From contig OMVC01000153.1 in NCBI GenBank assembly GCA_900314375.1, positions 1 through 15,656 on the forward strand: DNA of 15,656 nucleotides, in the 5' to 3' direction. This DNA comes from an uncultured bacterium. GTDB lineage: Bacteria > Cyanobacteriota > Vampirovibrionia > Gastranaerophilales > Gastranaerophilaceae. A program made the translations under genes and the position numbers. Position 1 is the first letter of the stretch. Each line of letters opens with the position of its first letter. The notes beneath the pieces are model-generated. The model saw nothing but the letters and a program-made list of their open reading frames with translations. It did no database searches and was not told where the DNA came from. Below, piece after piece: positions 7,350-13,925 of this stretch.

Positions 7350-7877
7350 ATGGCACAAACTGAATTAAAAGAGAGAACTTTAACACCGCAAGAAGTAAGA
7401 AATATTTTAAAAACAGATAATAAAGAAATTGTCGAATTATGCAAAAAAGCGGCTATCAGACCAAGGAAGAACGAAAAAGGGTATACTTATTTTTCTTATG
7501 ATGAAGTAAAAAATTTAAGAAAAATACAAGAAAAAATGAATGGCGGTATGACTAATCCCATATCAAAAGTTCCTGCTACTCTTGCGACAACAGAACGTAA
7601 GTCTCCGGTTTCACCTGCTATCAGAAGTATTTTAACTTCGCTTCAAGAGCTGGAAGACAAATTAAGTGCAAAAATTTCTAAAGTTATTGATGAAAAACTT
7701 GAAGGAATGGATGACGTTGTTGTAGAATTAATTCGCTGCAAAACTGATAACGAAACTTTAAAACAAAAAATTGTTGACCTTAATAAAGAAGTTTATCAAT
7801 TGAAAAACGAATTAAACAGCTACAGACCGGTTGGTTTAGGTTTTTATAAGAAAAAAGAAATCTATATTTGGGAATAA
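7350..7877 (+). CDS. MerR-fold DNA-binding-like protein with C-terminal coiled coil
   Basis: 175 residues. Residues 10-62 (TPQEVRNILKT through YFSYDEVKNLRKIQE) fit the winged helix-turn-helix of the MerR family: a helix-turn-helix followed by an RPRKNEKGYTYFS wing and a linking helix. Residues 64-92 are a Pro/Thr/Ser linker. Residues 93-158 have heptad-like Leu/Ile spacing typical of a long coiled coil, and a conserved-looking PVGLGFYKKK ends the protein. No ligand-binding domain or metal-binding Cys is present. It may be a DNA-binding regulator or a DNA-organising or segregation-type protein; the long coiled coil favours dimerisation. The start ATG at 7350 follows AAGGGA at 7334-7339. It lies 138 bp upstream of recA on the same strand. 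Function is inferred from fold only. Confidence 0.85.
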   Translation: MAQTELKERTLTPQEVRNILKTDNKEIVELCKKAAIRPRKNEKGYTYFSYDEVKNLRKIQEKMNGGMTNPISKVPATLATTERKSPVSPAIRSILTSLQELEDKLSAKISKVIDEKLEGMDDVVVELIRCKTDNETLKQKIVDLNKEVYQLKNELNSYRPVGLGFYKKKEIYIWE

Positions 7878-7896
7878 TTGTAAAAATCCGGCAAAT

Positions 7897-7911
7897 TTTA
7901 TACTGTATAAA
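7897..7911. promoter_or_regulatory. Palindrome between MerR-like gene and recA
   Basis: TTTATACTGTATAAA has two perfect 7-bp arms around a single T, 20 bp after the stop at 7877 and about 105 bp before recA. A one-base centre cannot form a hairpin loop easily, so it reads as a protein-binding site more than a terminator. It does not match the LexA boxes I know (CTGT-N8-ACAG, GAAC-N4-GTTC), so an SOS role is not supported. Confidence 0.35.
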
Positions 7912-7919
7912 TCCATTTT

Positions 7920-7946
7920 TAATTGAAAGTTGAAAATTGAAAATGG
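7920..7946 (+). repeat. Repeat module L fragment upstream of recA
   Basis: TAATTGAAAGTTGAAAATTG followed by AAAATGG matches the core of module L near 915-935 and 1228-1247. It lies inside the likely recA promoter region, between the palindrome at 7897-7911 and the recA start. Confidence 0.6.
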
Positions 7947-8015
7947 AGAGTTTTTACAGGCATTATACAAAATACAAATTAGATTTTTAATTTGTCACAA
8001 CATGAGGAAATAAAA

Positions 8016-9035
8016 ATGGCTACAAAAGAAGTTCAAACAGCAAATATATCAGAAGAAAGAAATAAAGCTTTAAAACTTGCCATAGAAAAAATTGAAAAAG
8101 ATTTTGGTAAAGGTTCTATTATGAAACTTGGCGATAAAGCAACCGTAAGTGTTGATGCAATTCCGACAGGAGCTTTATCTTTAGATGTTGCGTTAGGTAT
8201 AGGCGGAGTTCCGCGCGGACGTATTATAGAAGTATACGGGCCTGAAAGTTCCGGTAAAACTACATTAGCTCAACATATTGTTGCAGAATGTCAGAAAAGA
8301 GGCGGTATTGCAGCTTATGTTGATGCAGAGCATGCTCTTGACCCTGAATATGCAAGAAATTTAGGTGTTGATGTTGATAATTTACTTATTTCGCAACCTG
8401 ATACAGGCGAACAGGCTTTGGATATCACAGAAGAACTTGTTCGTTCAGGCGCTGTGGATATTGTTGTTGTTGACTCTGTTGCAGCATTAGTTCCAAAAGC
8501 AGAAATTGAAGGTTCTATGGAAGACCAGCAAATGGGCCTGCAAGCTCGTTTGATGTCAAAAGCTTTAAGAAAATTGACAGGTATTATCGGAAAAACAAGT
8601 ACAACAGTTATTTTCATCAATCAACTTCGTATGAAAATCGGTGTTATGTACGGAAATCCTGAAACAACAACAGGTGGTAATGCATTAAAATACTATGCAT
8701 CAGTTCGTATGGAAATCCGTAAAACCGAAACACTTAAAGGGGATGACGGCGAAATCGGTATTCACGCAAGAGTGAGAGTTCTGAAAAATAAAGTTGCGCC
8801 TCCGTTTAGAACTGCAGAATTTGATATTATTTTTGGTAAAGGTATTTCTAAAATAGGAAATATTCTTGATGTTGCAGTTAATTTGAATATTGTAAACAAA
8901 GCAGGTGCTTGGTTTAGCTATAACGAAGAAAAACTCGGACAAGGACGCGAAAAAGCTAAAGAATATTTAGAGCAAAACCCTGATATTTTAGCAAAAGTTG
9001 AAACAGAAGTTCGTGAAAAACTTGCACAACAATAG
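8016..9035 (+). CDS. recA: RecA recombinase
   Basis: 339 residues; ATP-dependent strand-exchange protein that forms filaments on single-stranded DNA for homologous recombination and triggers LexA-type autocleavage. Walker A GPESSGKT at 75-82, Walker B VDIVVVDS at 147-154, loop 1 region [20 protein letters not shown] (165-184), [18 protein letters not shown] with loop 2 (200-217), and the C-terminal domain from about 280. The C-terminus is short (EVREKLAQQ) and lacks the long acidic tail of E. coli RecA. The start is the ATG at 8016, six bases after GAGGAAA (8004-8009); an in-frame TTG at 7992 lies upstream of that site and is rejected. It converges with the sigma factor gene with 15 bp between stops and no clear hairpin terminator. 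I see no canonical SOS box upstream. Confidence 0.99.
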   Translation: MATKEVQTANISEERNKALKLAIEKIEKDFGKGSIMKLGDKATVSVDAIPTGALSLDVALGIGGVPRGRIIEVYGPESSGKTTLAQHIVAECQKRGGIAAYVDAEHALDPEYARNLGVDVDNLLISQPDTGEQALDITEELVRSGAVDIVVVDSVAALVPKAEIEGSMEDQQMGLQARLMSKALRKLTGIIGKTSTTVIFINQLRMKIGVMYGNPETTTGGNALKYYASVRMEIRKTETLKGDDGEIGIHARVRVLKNKVAPPFRTAEFDIIFGKGISKIGNILDVAVNLNIVNKAGAWFSYNEEKLGQGREKAKEYLEQNPDILAKVETEVREKLAQQ

Positions 9036-9050
9036 ATTTTAAAAATAAAA

Positions 9051-9872
9051 TTAGATAATAGACTGTTGAAGTCTGTTTGCTCGTGCTTCGTTGAGGATAT
9101 TTTTCAGTTTCATTAAGGCTTGTGCATGCAATTGGCAAATTCTTGATTCTGACATGTTTAAAGTTTCGCCAATTTCCTTCATTGTCATGTTTTCTTGATA
9201 ATACAATACCATTAAAACGCGTTCTCTTTCCGGTAATCTCATTAGTGCCCTCTGCAAATCTGTTTTTACATCTTGTTCCTCTGCCATTTCATGAGGATTT
9301 AGTTTTTGCGAATCTTCTATTGTGTCTATAATTTCCATGCTGTCATCCGAAGTTCCGCGTCGTTCATATATAGAAGTGATAGTTATATCTTCTGATAATA
9401 ATTGTGTTATTTTGGCAGGTTCCATGTCCATATATTCTGCAACTTCCGCAGTTGTAGGCATCCTGCCGTATTCTTGCTTTAATTCTTCTATTGCTTGTTT
9501 TATTTCTTTAATTTTTCTTCTTACACTTCTTGGTAAAAAGTCTTGTGAACGGATTTTATCCAATATTCCGCCGCGAATTCTTATCAATGCATAAGTTTCA
9601 AATCTGGAATTTTTATGCGGAGAAAAACGCTCAACCGCATTGATTAAACCTTCAACTCCATAACCAGCAATGTCTTCTATAGAAATTGATTCAGGCAAAG
9701 ATACTTTTACACGACCGACTACATAGCGAACAAGATAAATATATTGAACGATTAGTTTGTCACGTGTTTCTTTGTCTTTATTTACAAGATATTTTTCCCA
9801 CAAAGCATTGAGTTCATCTTCCGATAAACGTTTTATATTGCTGTATGAGGAGAAATCGAAATCTTGTTCCAT
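9051..9872 (-). CDS. Alternative sigma factor, FliA/WhiG (sigma-28) type
   Basis: 273 residues from the ATG at 9872. Directs RNA polymerase to a special promoter set; relatives control flagellar, sporulation, stress or, in cyanobacteria, pilus and motility genes. Region 2 spans about 36-115, including VEGLINAVERFSPHKNSRFETYALIRIRG split over 73-101 for -10 recognition and LDKIRSQDFLPRSVRRK. Region 3 spans about 118-185 (EYGRMPTTAEVAEYM). Region 4 spans about 205-262 with the helix-turn-helix MTMKEIGETLNMSESRICQL (229-248) for -35 recognition. No region 1.1. The start is ambiguous: a TTG at 9884 is better spaced from AAGGA, whereas the ATG at 9872 has only a partial GGCAGG three bases before it. 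I see no anti-sigma gene nearby. The pilin gene in this window is a possible but untested target. Confidence 0.95.
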   Translation of the reverse strand: MEQDFDFSSYSNIKRLSEDELNALWEKYLVNKDKETRDKLIVQYIYLVRYVVGRVKVSLPESISIEDIAGYGVEGLINAVERFSPHKNSRFETYALIRIRGGILDKIRSQDFLPRSVRRKIKEIKQAIEELKQEYGRMPTTAEVAEYMDMEPAKITQLLSEDITITSIYERRGTSDDSMEIIDTIEDSQKLNPHEMAEEQDVKTDLQRALMRLPERERVLMVLYYQENMTMKEIGETLNMSESRICQLHAQALMKLKNILNEARANRLQQSII

Positions 9873-10004
9873 TAACCTGCCCAACTCTTTCCTTCTTACA
9901 TTTCTATTCTATAATATAGTATTTTTTATACATCATTTAAAAAGAGGAAATGGTTTAAAGATTATTAAAGTTTTCTAATACATGTAATTGAGTTTTATAG
10001 CATG

Positions 10005-10047
10005 CAAAAAAATTCGGCACTACTGTATCAAAACAATAGTGCCGAAT
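10005..10047 (-). terminator. Intrinsic terminator of the ribosomal protein unit
   Basis: Perfect 11-bp stem ATTCGGCACTA/TAGTGCCGAAT (10012-10022, 10037-10047) with a 14-nt loop. On the minus strand it is followed by a run of seven T. It lies 16 bp past the rpmB stop codon and ends the rpsH-rplF-rplR-rpmB unit. The other side is also AT-rich, so it may act weakly in both directions. Confidence 0.92.
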
Positions 10048-10063
10048 AATATTATTTTTCTTA

Positions 10064-10255
10064 CTAAATTGCTTTAGTAACTTTTCCTGCTTTTATGCAA
10101 GAAGTACATACTCTGATTCTTTTTACAGAACCGTTTACAAGTGCTTTTACTGATTGTAAATTTGGCTCTTGAGTATGAACATTTTGTTTATTAGAGAAAG
10201 ATCTGTCAGCAGATTTTCTCGGTGCTTTTCCGCATATTTCACAATGTTTTGCCAT
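10064..10255 (-). CDS. rpmB: 50S ribosomal protein L28, zinc-ribbon form
   Basis: 63 residues, typical length. Large-subunit protein L28 of the C+ type: Cys5 and Cys8 (CEIC) with Cys50 and Cys53 (CTSC) form a zinc ribbon; the PNLQSVKALVNGSVKRIRV stretch (31-49) is the family core. Many bacteria have a cysteine-free version. The ATG at 10255 follows AAGGAAAA. It lies 84 bp behind rplR on the same strand and before a strong terminator, so it is the last gene of a ribosomal unit. rpmB is not normally part of the spc operon. The spacer holds two direct GCTCAAGC copies (10317-10324 and 10330-10337) of unknown meaning. Confidence 0.97.
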   Translation of the reverse strand: MAKHCEICGKAPRKSADRSFSNKQNVHTQEPNLQSVKALVNGSVKRIRVCTSCIKAGKVTKAI

Positions 10256-10339
10256 AATTATTTTCCTTTATATTAAATGTGTACTACTTTATTTGACTAA
10301 CCGGCACTCTACACCTGCTCAAGCATCTGGCTCAAGCGT

Positions 10340-10708
10340 CTAGAACATTAGACCGGCTTCTCTTGCCGCATCAGCCAATGCTGCAACTCTGCCGTGATAT
10401 AAAAATCCGCCACGATCAAATACTACACATTCAATTCCGGCTTTTTTAGCTTTTTGTGCTATTGCTTCACCGACAACTTTTGCAGCTTCTATATTTCCGC
10501 CGTGTTGAACTTTTTCTCTTAAGTCTTTATCATTTGATGATGCTGATGCAATTGTTACATGGTTATCATCATCTATTAATTGTGCGTAAATATGTTTTGT
10601 ACTTCTGTAAACAGCCAATCTAGGGAATTCAGAAGTTCCTGCTAATTTTACTCTGATTGATTTGTGTCGTTTTTGAACGATTGGTTTTCTTGCTTTTTGT
10701 TTAATCAT
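10340..10708 (-). CDS. rplR: 50S ribosomal protein L18
   Basis: 122 residues, normal length. Binds 5S rRNA and helps dock it in the central protuberance of the large subunit. Basic N-terminus [17 protein letters not shown], core [19 protein letters not shown] (29-47) and the signature [19 protein letters not shown] at 98-116. The ATG at 10708 follows AAAGGAAAG. In most bacteria rpsE follows; here the next gene is rpmB. The upstream spacer (10709-10935) is 227 bp, long for a ribosomal operon, and holds two hairpins (CTTGAA/TTCAAG at 10739-10757 and TTGGGAA/TTCCCAA at 10785-10801) plus repeat D1. Confidence 0.98.
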   Translation of the reverse strand: MIKQKARKPIVQKRHKSIRVKLAGTSEFPRLAVYRSTKHIYAQLIDDDNHVTIASASSNDKDLREKVQHGGNIEAAKVVGEAIAQKAKKAGIECVVFDRGGFLYHGRVAALADAAREAGLMF

Positions 10709-10820
10709 TTTTCTTTCCTTTCATTTTACCCAAACCTGCTTGAAAAACCACTTCAAGAGTTTATATGGGCTTGTTTTCATTATATTGGGAAGTATTCCCA
10801 ACTTACGTAATTTGTTTTAT

Positions 10821-10932
10821 GGTTTATAGTTTAATAGTTGAATGGTTGTTTTCTACACTTCGTGCTTTTTATTAACTTGTCCGAATAATTGAAACAAACT
10901 TTTCAACCATTCAACCTCTCAACCGTTAAACC
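10821..10932. repeat. Inverted-repeat element D, copy 1 (rplF-rplR spacer)
   Basis: About 112 bp with imperfect inverted ends: GGTTTATAGTTTAATAG then TTGAATGGTTG on the left, and CAACCATTCAACC then TCTCAACCGTTAAACC on the right. The innermost GTTGAATGGTTG/CAACCATTCAAC is a perfect 12-bp match. The middle (CTTTTTATTAA, AATTGAAACAAAC) matches the middle of the element at 11541-11645. Its right end stops three bases before the rplF stop codon. It is non-coding and would form a long hairpin in the ribosomal transcript. Confidence 0.75.
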
Positions 10933-10935
10933 TTT

Positions 10936-11475
10936 TTATTTCTTACCGGCTTTACCAACTTTACGTCTGATGTATTCACCTTCGTATTTAACACCTTTTC
11001 CTTTGTATACTTCAGGCGGACGTTTTGATCTGATTAAAGCGGCAATATCGCCTACCATTTGTTTGTTTGCGCCTTTTACAGTAATATTTGTGTTATTTTC
11101 AACTGTAATTGTAATGCCTTCCGGCGGTTCAATATTTACAGGGTGTGAATATCCTAATGCCATATTTAATGTTTTGCCTTGCATTTGTGCTCTGTAACCT
11201 ACACCGTTAATTTCAAGTTTCTTTACGAAACCGTCTTTAACACCTGTAACTGCATTAGCAACCAATGTTCTTGACAAACCGTATAATGCATCGGTTTCAC
11301 GTGAAGTGCCTACTTTTTCTAACGTTAATACGCCATTATCTAATTTTACGGCGATTTCAGGACGAACCGTAACTGTTTCAGTTCCCAAAGGTCCTTTTGC
11401 GGTAACTGTTTGTCCTTCTACTTTAACCTCAACACCTTGAGGTACTTCTATCGGTTTTTTACCTATTCTTGACAT
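10936..11475 (-). CDS. rplF: 50S ribosomal protein L6
   Basis: 179 residues, normal length. Binds 23S rRNA near the GTPase-associated centre. Starts with SRIGKKPIEVPQGV and has two L6 alpha/beta repeats at about 11-82 and 90-165. The family signature PEVYKGKGVKYEGEYIRRK lies at 154-172, followed by a basic GKAGKK tail. The ATG at 11475 follows AAAAGGAG. Same strand as rpsH and rplR in the conserved spc order, but separated by spacers of 173 and 227 bp in place of the usual few bases. Confidence 0.99.
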   Translation of the reverse strand: MSRIGKKPIEVPQGVEVKVEGQTVTAKGPLGTETVTVRPEIAVKLDNGVLTLEKVGTSRETDALYGLSRTLVANAVTGVKDGFVKKLEINGVGYRAQMQGKTLNMALGYSHPVNIEPPEGITITVENNTNITVKGANKQMVGDIAALIRSKRPPEVYKGKGVKYEGEYIRRKVGKAGKK

Positions 11476-11540
11476 TTTTATTTTCTCCTTTTGGTATATT
11501 TACACATTACTAAACGACTTTTCTACCAATTATGTCGTTT

Positions 11541-11645
11541 TGGGTTGAATTGTTGAACCGTTATTATGGTGCTACGCACTTTTTATTAAATTTAATAAAA
11601 ATTGAAATAAACATTTCAACCCTTTAACTTTTCAACTGTTCAACA
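11541..11645. repeat. Inverted-repeat element D, copy 2 (rpsH-rplF spacer)
   Basis: About 105 bp. Ends carry paired GTTGAA units: GGGTTGAATTGTTGAACCG on the left against TTCAACTGTTCAAC on the right, with a further TTCAACCC inside. The middle has CTTTTTATTAA and AATTGAAATAAACATTTCAA, aligning with copy 1 (AATTGAAACAAACTTTTCAA, 18 of 20). It stops three bases before the rpsH stop codon, the same placement as copy 1 relative to rplF. Confidence 0.72.
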
Positions 11646-11648
11646 CTA

Positions 11649-12047
11649 TTAATATACATAGCAAAGAACTTCGCCGCCGATGTTTTCTTTTCTTGCTTTT
11701 CTGTCTGTCATTAAGCCTTTGCTTGTTGATACAACAGCAACACCCAAACCGCCTAAAACTTTTTGTAAGTTTTTAGCTTTTGAGTATGTTTTTAAACCCG
11801 GTTTTGAAACTCTTACTAATTTTGTGATAACAGGTTTGTTGTTTGAATCATATTTCAAAGAAATAACAATCACTTTGAATTTGCCTTCTTCTTTTACTTC
11901 ATAATCAGCAATATAACCTTCTTCTTTGAAAACTCTTGCAAGTTCTACTTTCAATTTTGAAGCAGGAACAACTACTGAATCATGAGAAGCCATAGCACCG
12001 TTTCTGATTCTTGTTAGCATATCTGCTATCGGATCTGTCATTGACAT
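11649..12047 (-). CDS. rpsH: 30S ribosomal protein S8
   Basis: 132 residues, normal length. Primary 16S rRNA-binding protein of the small-subunit platform; in E. coli it also represses the spc operon translationally. N-terminal [14 protein letters not shown] (4-17) and C-terminal signature [20 protein letters not shown] (106-125) are unmistakable. The ATG at 12047 follows AAAAAGGAG at ideal spacing. It is the first gene of the unit here: upstream there is no rplE or rpsN, only a leader of about 125 nt, a promoter and repeat DNA. Confidence 0.99.
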   Translation of the reverse strand: MSMTDPIADMLTRIRNGAMASHDSVVVPASKLKVELARVFKEEGYIADYEVKEEGKFKVIVISLKYDSNNKPVITKLVRVSKPGLKTYSKAKNLQKVLGGLGVAVVSTSKGLMTDRKARKENIGGEVLCYVY

Positions 12048-12160
12048 ATTTTTTTCTCCTTTTTGTGAAACTTACCCGCAGTTCATCAGGCAGTATTTCC
12101 GGCTATAACACCGCTTACCGAATTAATTTTGCCTTCACACATTTGAAAAGCTTTTTTCGG

Positions 12161-12173
12161 CAGTTCGGAACTG
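12161..12173. promoter_or_regulatory. Palindrome at the start of the rpsH leader
   Basis: CAGTTCGGAACTG has two perfect 6-bp arms around one G and sits just downstream of the predicted transcription start (about 12174, minus strand). It could be an operator or part of a structured leader for autoregulation by S8. The rest of the leader (12048-12160) contains GGCA/TGCC and CGG/CCG pairing possibilities, but I cannot recognise a known S8-binding fold. Confidence 0.35.
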
Positions 12174-12180
12174 TAAACAT

Positions 12181-12209
12181 AGAATATCATGGAAAAATTT
12201 TAATTGCAA
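12181..12209 (-). promoter_or_regulatory. Promoter of the rpsH-rplF-rplR-rpmB unit
   Basis: On the minus strand, -35 TTGCAA (12204-12209) and -10 TATTCT (12181-12186) are separated by exactly 17 bp. Predicted start is near 12174, giving a leader of about 125 nt. This is the only good promoter between rpsH and the repeat mosaic. The purine-rich tract 12210-12275 lies directly upstream of it. Confidence 0.6.
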
Positions 12210-12270
12210 GAGGGAGGTGCAGATACAAAAAAGAGGGCAGGAGGGAAAGAAGGGAAAGGAAACAGGAGGG

Positions 12271-12330
12271 CAGGCATTTTATTAATTGAAAATGGAAAGT
12301 GGAAAATGGAAAATTGTTTCGGTTTTTATT
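12271..12330 (+). repeat. Repeat module L, copy 3
   Basis: CAGGCATTTTATTAATTG, AAAATGGAAAGTGG and AAAATGGAAAATTGTTTCGG follow a G-rich tract with several GGG runs (12210-12270) and AAACAGGAGGGCAGG. It matches the L copies at 900-953 and 1213-1266 and leads into module B. Confidence 0.85.
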
Positions 12331-12411
12331 TCCCCTCGCCCACAGTGTTTTTGAGTGGGAGAGGAGTTGTTGTTTACGAACGATAGTGAGTATTACAACA
12401 ACGGTGAGGGA
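12331..12411 (+). repeat. Repeat module B, copy 2
   Basis: 81 bp differing from 1271-1351 at only two adjacent positions. Same nested stems: CCCTCGCC/GGTGAGGG outside, with CCCAC/GTGGG and GTTGTTGTTTAC/GTATTACAACAAC inside. Near identity over about 11 kb shows recent copying, gene conversion or constraint. Confidence 0.9.
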
Positions 12412-12416
12412 GTAAA

Positions 12417-12581
12417 TAGAGCAGACATGACATTGCTCGGTGGTAAATGAGGCAGACATGTCATTGCGAGCCCAATAGGGCGTGGCAATCCCATTGATAT
12501 AATATGTCAGCTTGCAATTTGCCAAATTGTATCAATGAGATTACTACACATTCTTCGAATGTTCGTAATGACATGAAGTTG
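12417..12581 (+). repeat. Repeat module A, copy 2
   Basis: Begins with GAGCA/TGCTC (12418-12438 region), then CATGTCATTGCGAGC at 12457, GTGGCAATCCCATTGATA, ATATGTCAGCTTGCAATTTG, and ends with ATTACTACACATTCTTCGAA and GTTCGTAATGACATG. The tip between GCGAGC and GCGTGGC differs from copy 1: CCAATAGG here (making GCCC/GGGC) against GAACGTTAGTGA there. Here A follows B; in the left mosaic A follows C. Confidence 0.88.
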
Positions 12582-12584
12582 CGT

Positions 12585-12624
12585 GGGCAGGCATTTTATT
12601 TAATGGAAAATCGTTTCGGTTCAT
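12585..12624 (+). repeat. Repeat module L, copy 4 (short)
   Basis: GGCAGGCATTTTATTTAATG then GAAAATCGTTTCGG: a shortened L lacking the AATTGAAAGTTG core. It joins A to C. Confidence 0.75.
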
Positions 12625-12670
12625 TCTCCCTCGCCGAAGGTGGGGAGAAAAATCAGTTTGAATTTATAAA
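12620..12670 (+). repeat. Repeat module C, copy 2, abutting rnpB
   Basis: ATTCTCCCTCGCC, GGTGGGGAGAAAAATCAG and TTTGAATTT align with module C at 951-1011. A CTCCCTCGCC/GGTGGGGAG stem is possible. The module ends where the 3' end of rnpB begins (about 12675). Confidence 0.72.
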
Positions 12671-12674
12671 AAAT

Positions 12675-13174
12675 AAAAAGCAGTCCGTAAGCCGTGTTCT
12701 GTTTTAGATAATCATCTGTCTGGTATTAAGATTACTCTTAATCTCTAGCGGTTCTTTCTCAAAGTAGGCGAACAACCCTTAAAACCTTTGAACTCAACCT
12801 TGCATCCGACATGGGTTTACCTAGCCAAAGCCTTCCGACTTTGCTGGTGAAGCTCTTAACTCACCGTTGCACCATCGCCTGTGATTTTTCAATCCATCGG
12901 CAGTCTGCAGCTTTATCATTTTCCCGCCTGTGCAATCATAGATTGCTTCGTTCCTTTCGCTCACGCTTCAGTCACAACGGCGGGCATATAATGCTCGTAC
13001 CCTGCTCGTTTCGCTATCGCGAACCGACTCCGGCACAGAGCACCTGCTAAAGCATTCATTTCTGTGGCACTATCCGCCGACTCACGCCGCCCGGAGTTTC
13101 TCCGGATGCCTGTTCTTGGATGCACGGACTTTCCTCACTTGCAAAACGCAAGCGCGATTATCCGACTGCTTTTT
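12675..13174 (-). ncRNA. rnpB: RNase P RNA, class A, with an extra arm
   Basis: Catalytic RNA that trims the 5' leader of pre-tRNA. Landmarks on the minus strand: GAGGAAAGTCC (P4 strand; 13127-13137 in plus coordinates), GTGCCACAGAAA, GCCGATGG, GGTGCAACGGTGAGTTAAGAG, GGTAAACCC, and near the 3' end ACAGAACACGGCTTAC (second P4 strand). The ends pair as P1: AAAAAGCAGTC with GACTGCTTTTT, and the T-rich sequence after P1 can serve as terminator. The length of about 500 nt exceeds the usual 350-450. The excess lies at about 12910-13053, closed by a GCTTTA/TAAAGC helix, between CCACAGAAA and GCCGATGG, where E. coli has only a few bases. Reading frames over this region are chance. It lies 55 bp downstream of the pilin gene on the same strand; a GATAAT at 13194-13199 could be its own -10. 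Confidence 0.96.
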
Positions 13175-13228
13175 ATTGTATTGTCAATTTTCTATTATCA
13201 TATCAGGCTAAAACTTTACCTGCATATA

Positions 13229-13894
13229 CTAATCACTGTTTATATTGGTATTTGCTCTAATTGCATTTGTTGTCCAAGTGCCTAACGGTCTTACATCACC
13301 ATCATAATCTACCTGAAATACAGCAACATCACAATCTCTTGTACAATTTACAGGTACGGCAACATTATTTACTGATAGTCCTGCAACTGCGTCATTGTTA
13401 ATATCAGCGCCACCGCCACTTTCATTCCCATTTACATCTATTGCTATTATTATATTAGCAGCACTTGTTAAAAATGACCAACGCATACCATCCTTTGTAG
13501 CTAATACCATTGGATTGTTAGCCACATTACCCATGTTGTCAGGATCTAATTGAATTTTATCTTTGAATAATGTCTTAAATTTTTGTCCTGCATCACCTGC
13601 TATTTCAATTGTACCTTCAGTGGCATCATTTCCGCCCCACAAGTCGCAATCTGCATAACCAAAGCCATCATTCAATACATTACCATCATCATCTTCATTT
13701 GGATAGCAAGCAGAATCGTTTAATAAATTACTTACAACAGATTCTATTGTATAATTTGCACGTTTTGCCATCATTACTTTTTGGTTTGGCATTATATTCA
13801 TTATTACAGGCATTAATATTGCAATTAAGACACCTATTACAGCCAAAGCTATCAACAATTCTGTTAATGTAAAACCCTTCTTATTTAATTTCAT
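13229..13894 (-). CDS. Type IV pilin-like protein (prepilin)
   Basis: 221 residues from the ATG at 13894, which follows GAGGATAAAATT; the in-frame start at 13954 lies above the promoter and is rejected. A prepilin with leader MKLNKKG cut before Phe8 by prepilin peptidase; Glu12 is the conserved Glu5 of the mature protein. The hydrophobic helix FTLTELLIALAVIGVLIAIL spans 8-27. The extracellular part is rich in Asp, Asn and Gly (PNEDDDGN at 65-72, IAIDVNGNESGGGADINND at 150-168), as in pseudopilins that bind calcium, and ends with FQVDYDGDVRPLG. Four Cys (63, 83, 184, 188) could form two disulphides. It is either a minor pilin of a type IV pilus or a type II secretion pseudopilin. No assembly genes are nearby. 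It has a strong promoter and rnpB lies 55 bp downstream. Confidence 0.93.
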   Translation of the reverse strand: MKLNKKGFTLTELLIALAVIGVLIAILMPVIMNIMPNQKVMMAKRANYTIESVVSNLLNDSACYPNEDDDGNVLNDGFGYADCDLWGGNDATEGTIEIAGDAGQKFKTLFKDKIQLDPDNMGNVANNPMVLATKDGMRWSFLTSAANIIIAIDVNGNESGGGADINNDAVAGLSVNNVAVPVNCTRDCDVAVFQVDYDGDVRPLGTWTTNAIRANTNINSD

Positions 13895-13925
13895 AATTTT
13901 ATCCTCATAAATATCCACATGGTCG

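Noticed and set aside
7878..8015. SOS (LexA) box upstream of recA
   Set aside because: No match to the proteobacterial, Gram-positive or cyanobacterial LexA patterns I know; only an unrelated palindrome is seen.
10256..10339. Possible tRNA or small RNA between rplR and rpmB
   Set aside because: The GCTCAAGC direct repeats give no cloverleaf, no T-arm motif and no acceptor stem.
12811..13285. Two plus-strand ORFs of 79 and 73 residues
   Set aside because: They lie opposite rnpB and the end of the pilin gene; the RNA landmarks explain the sequence.
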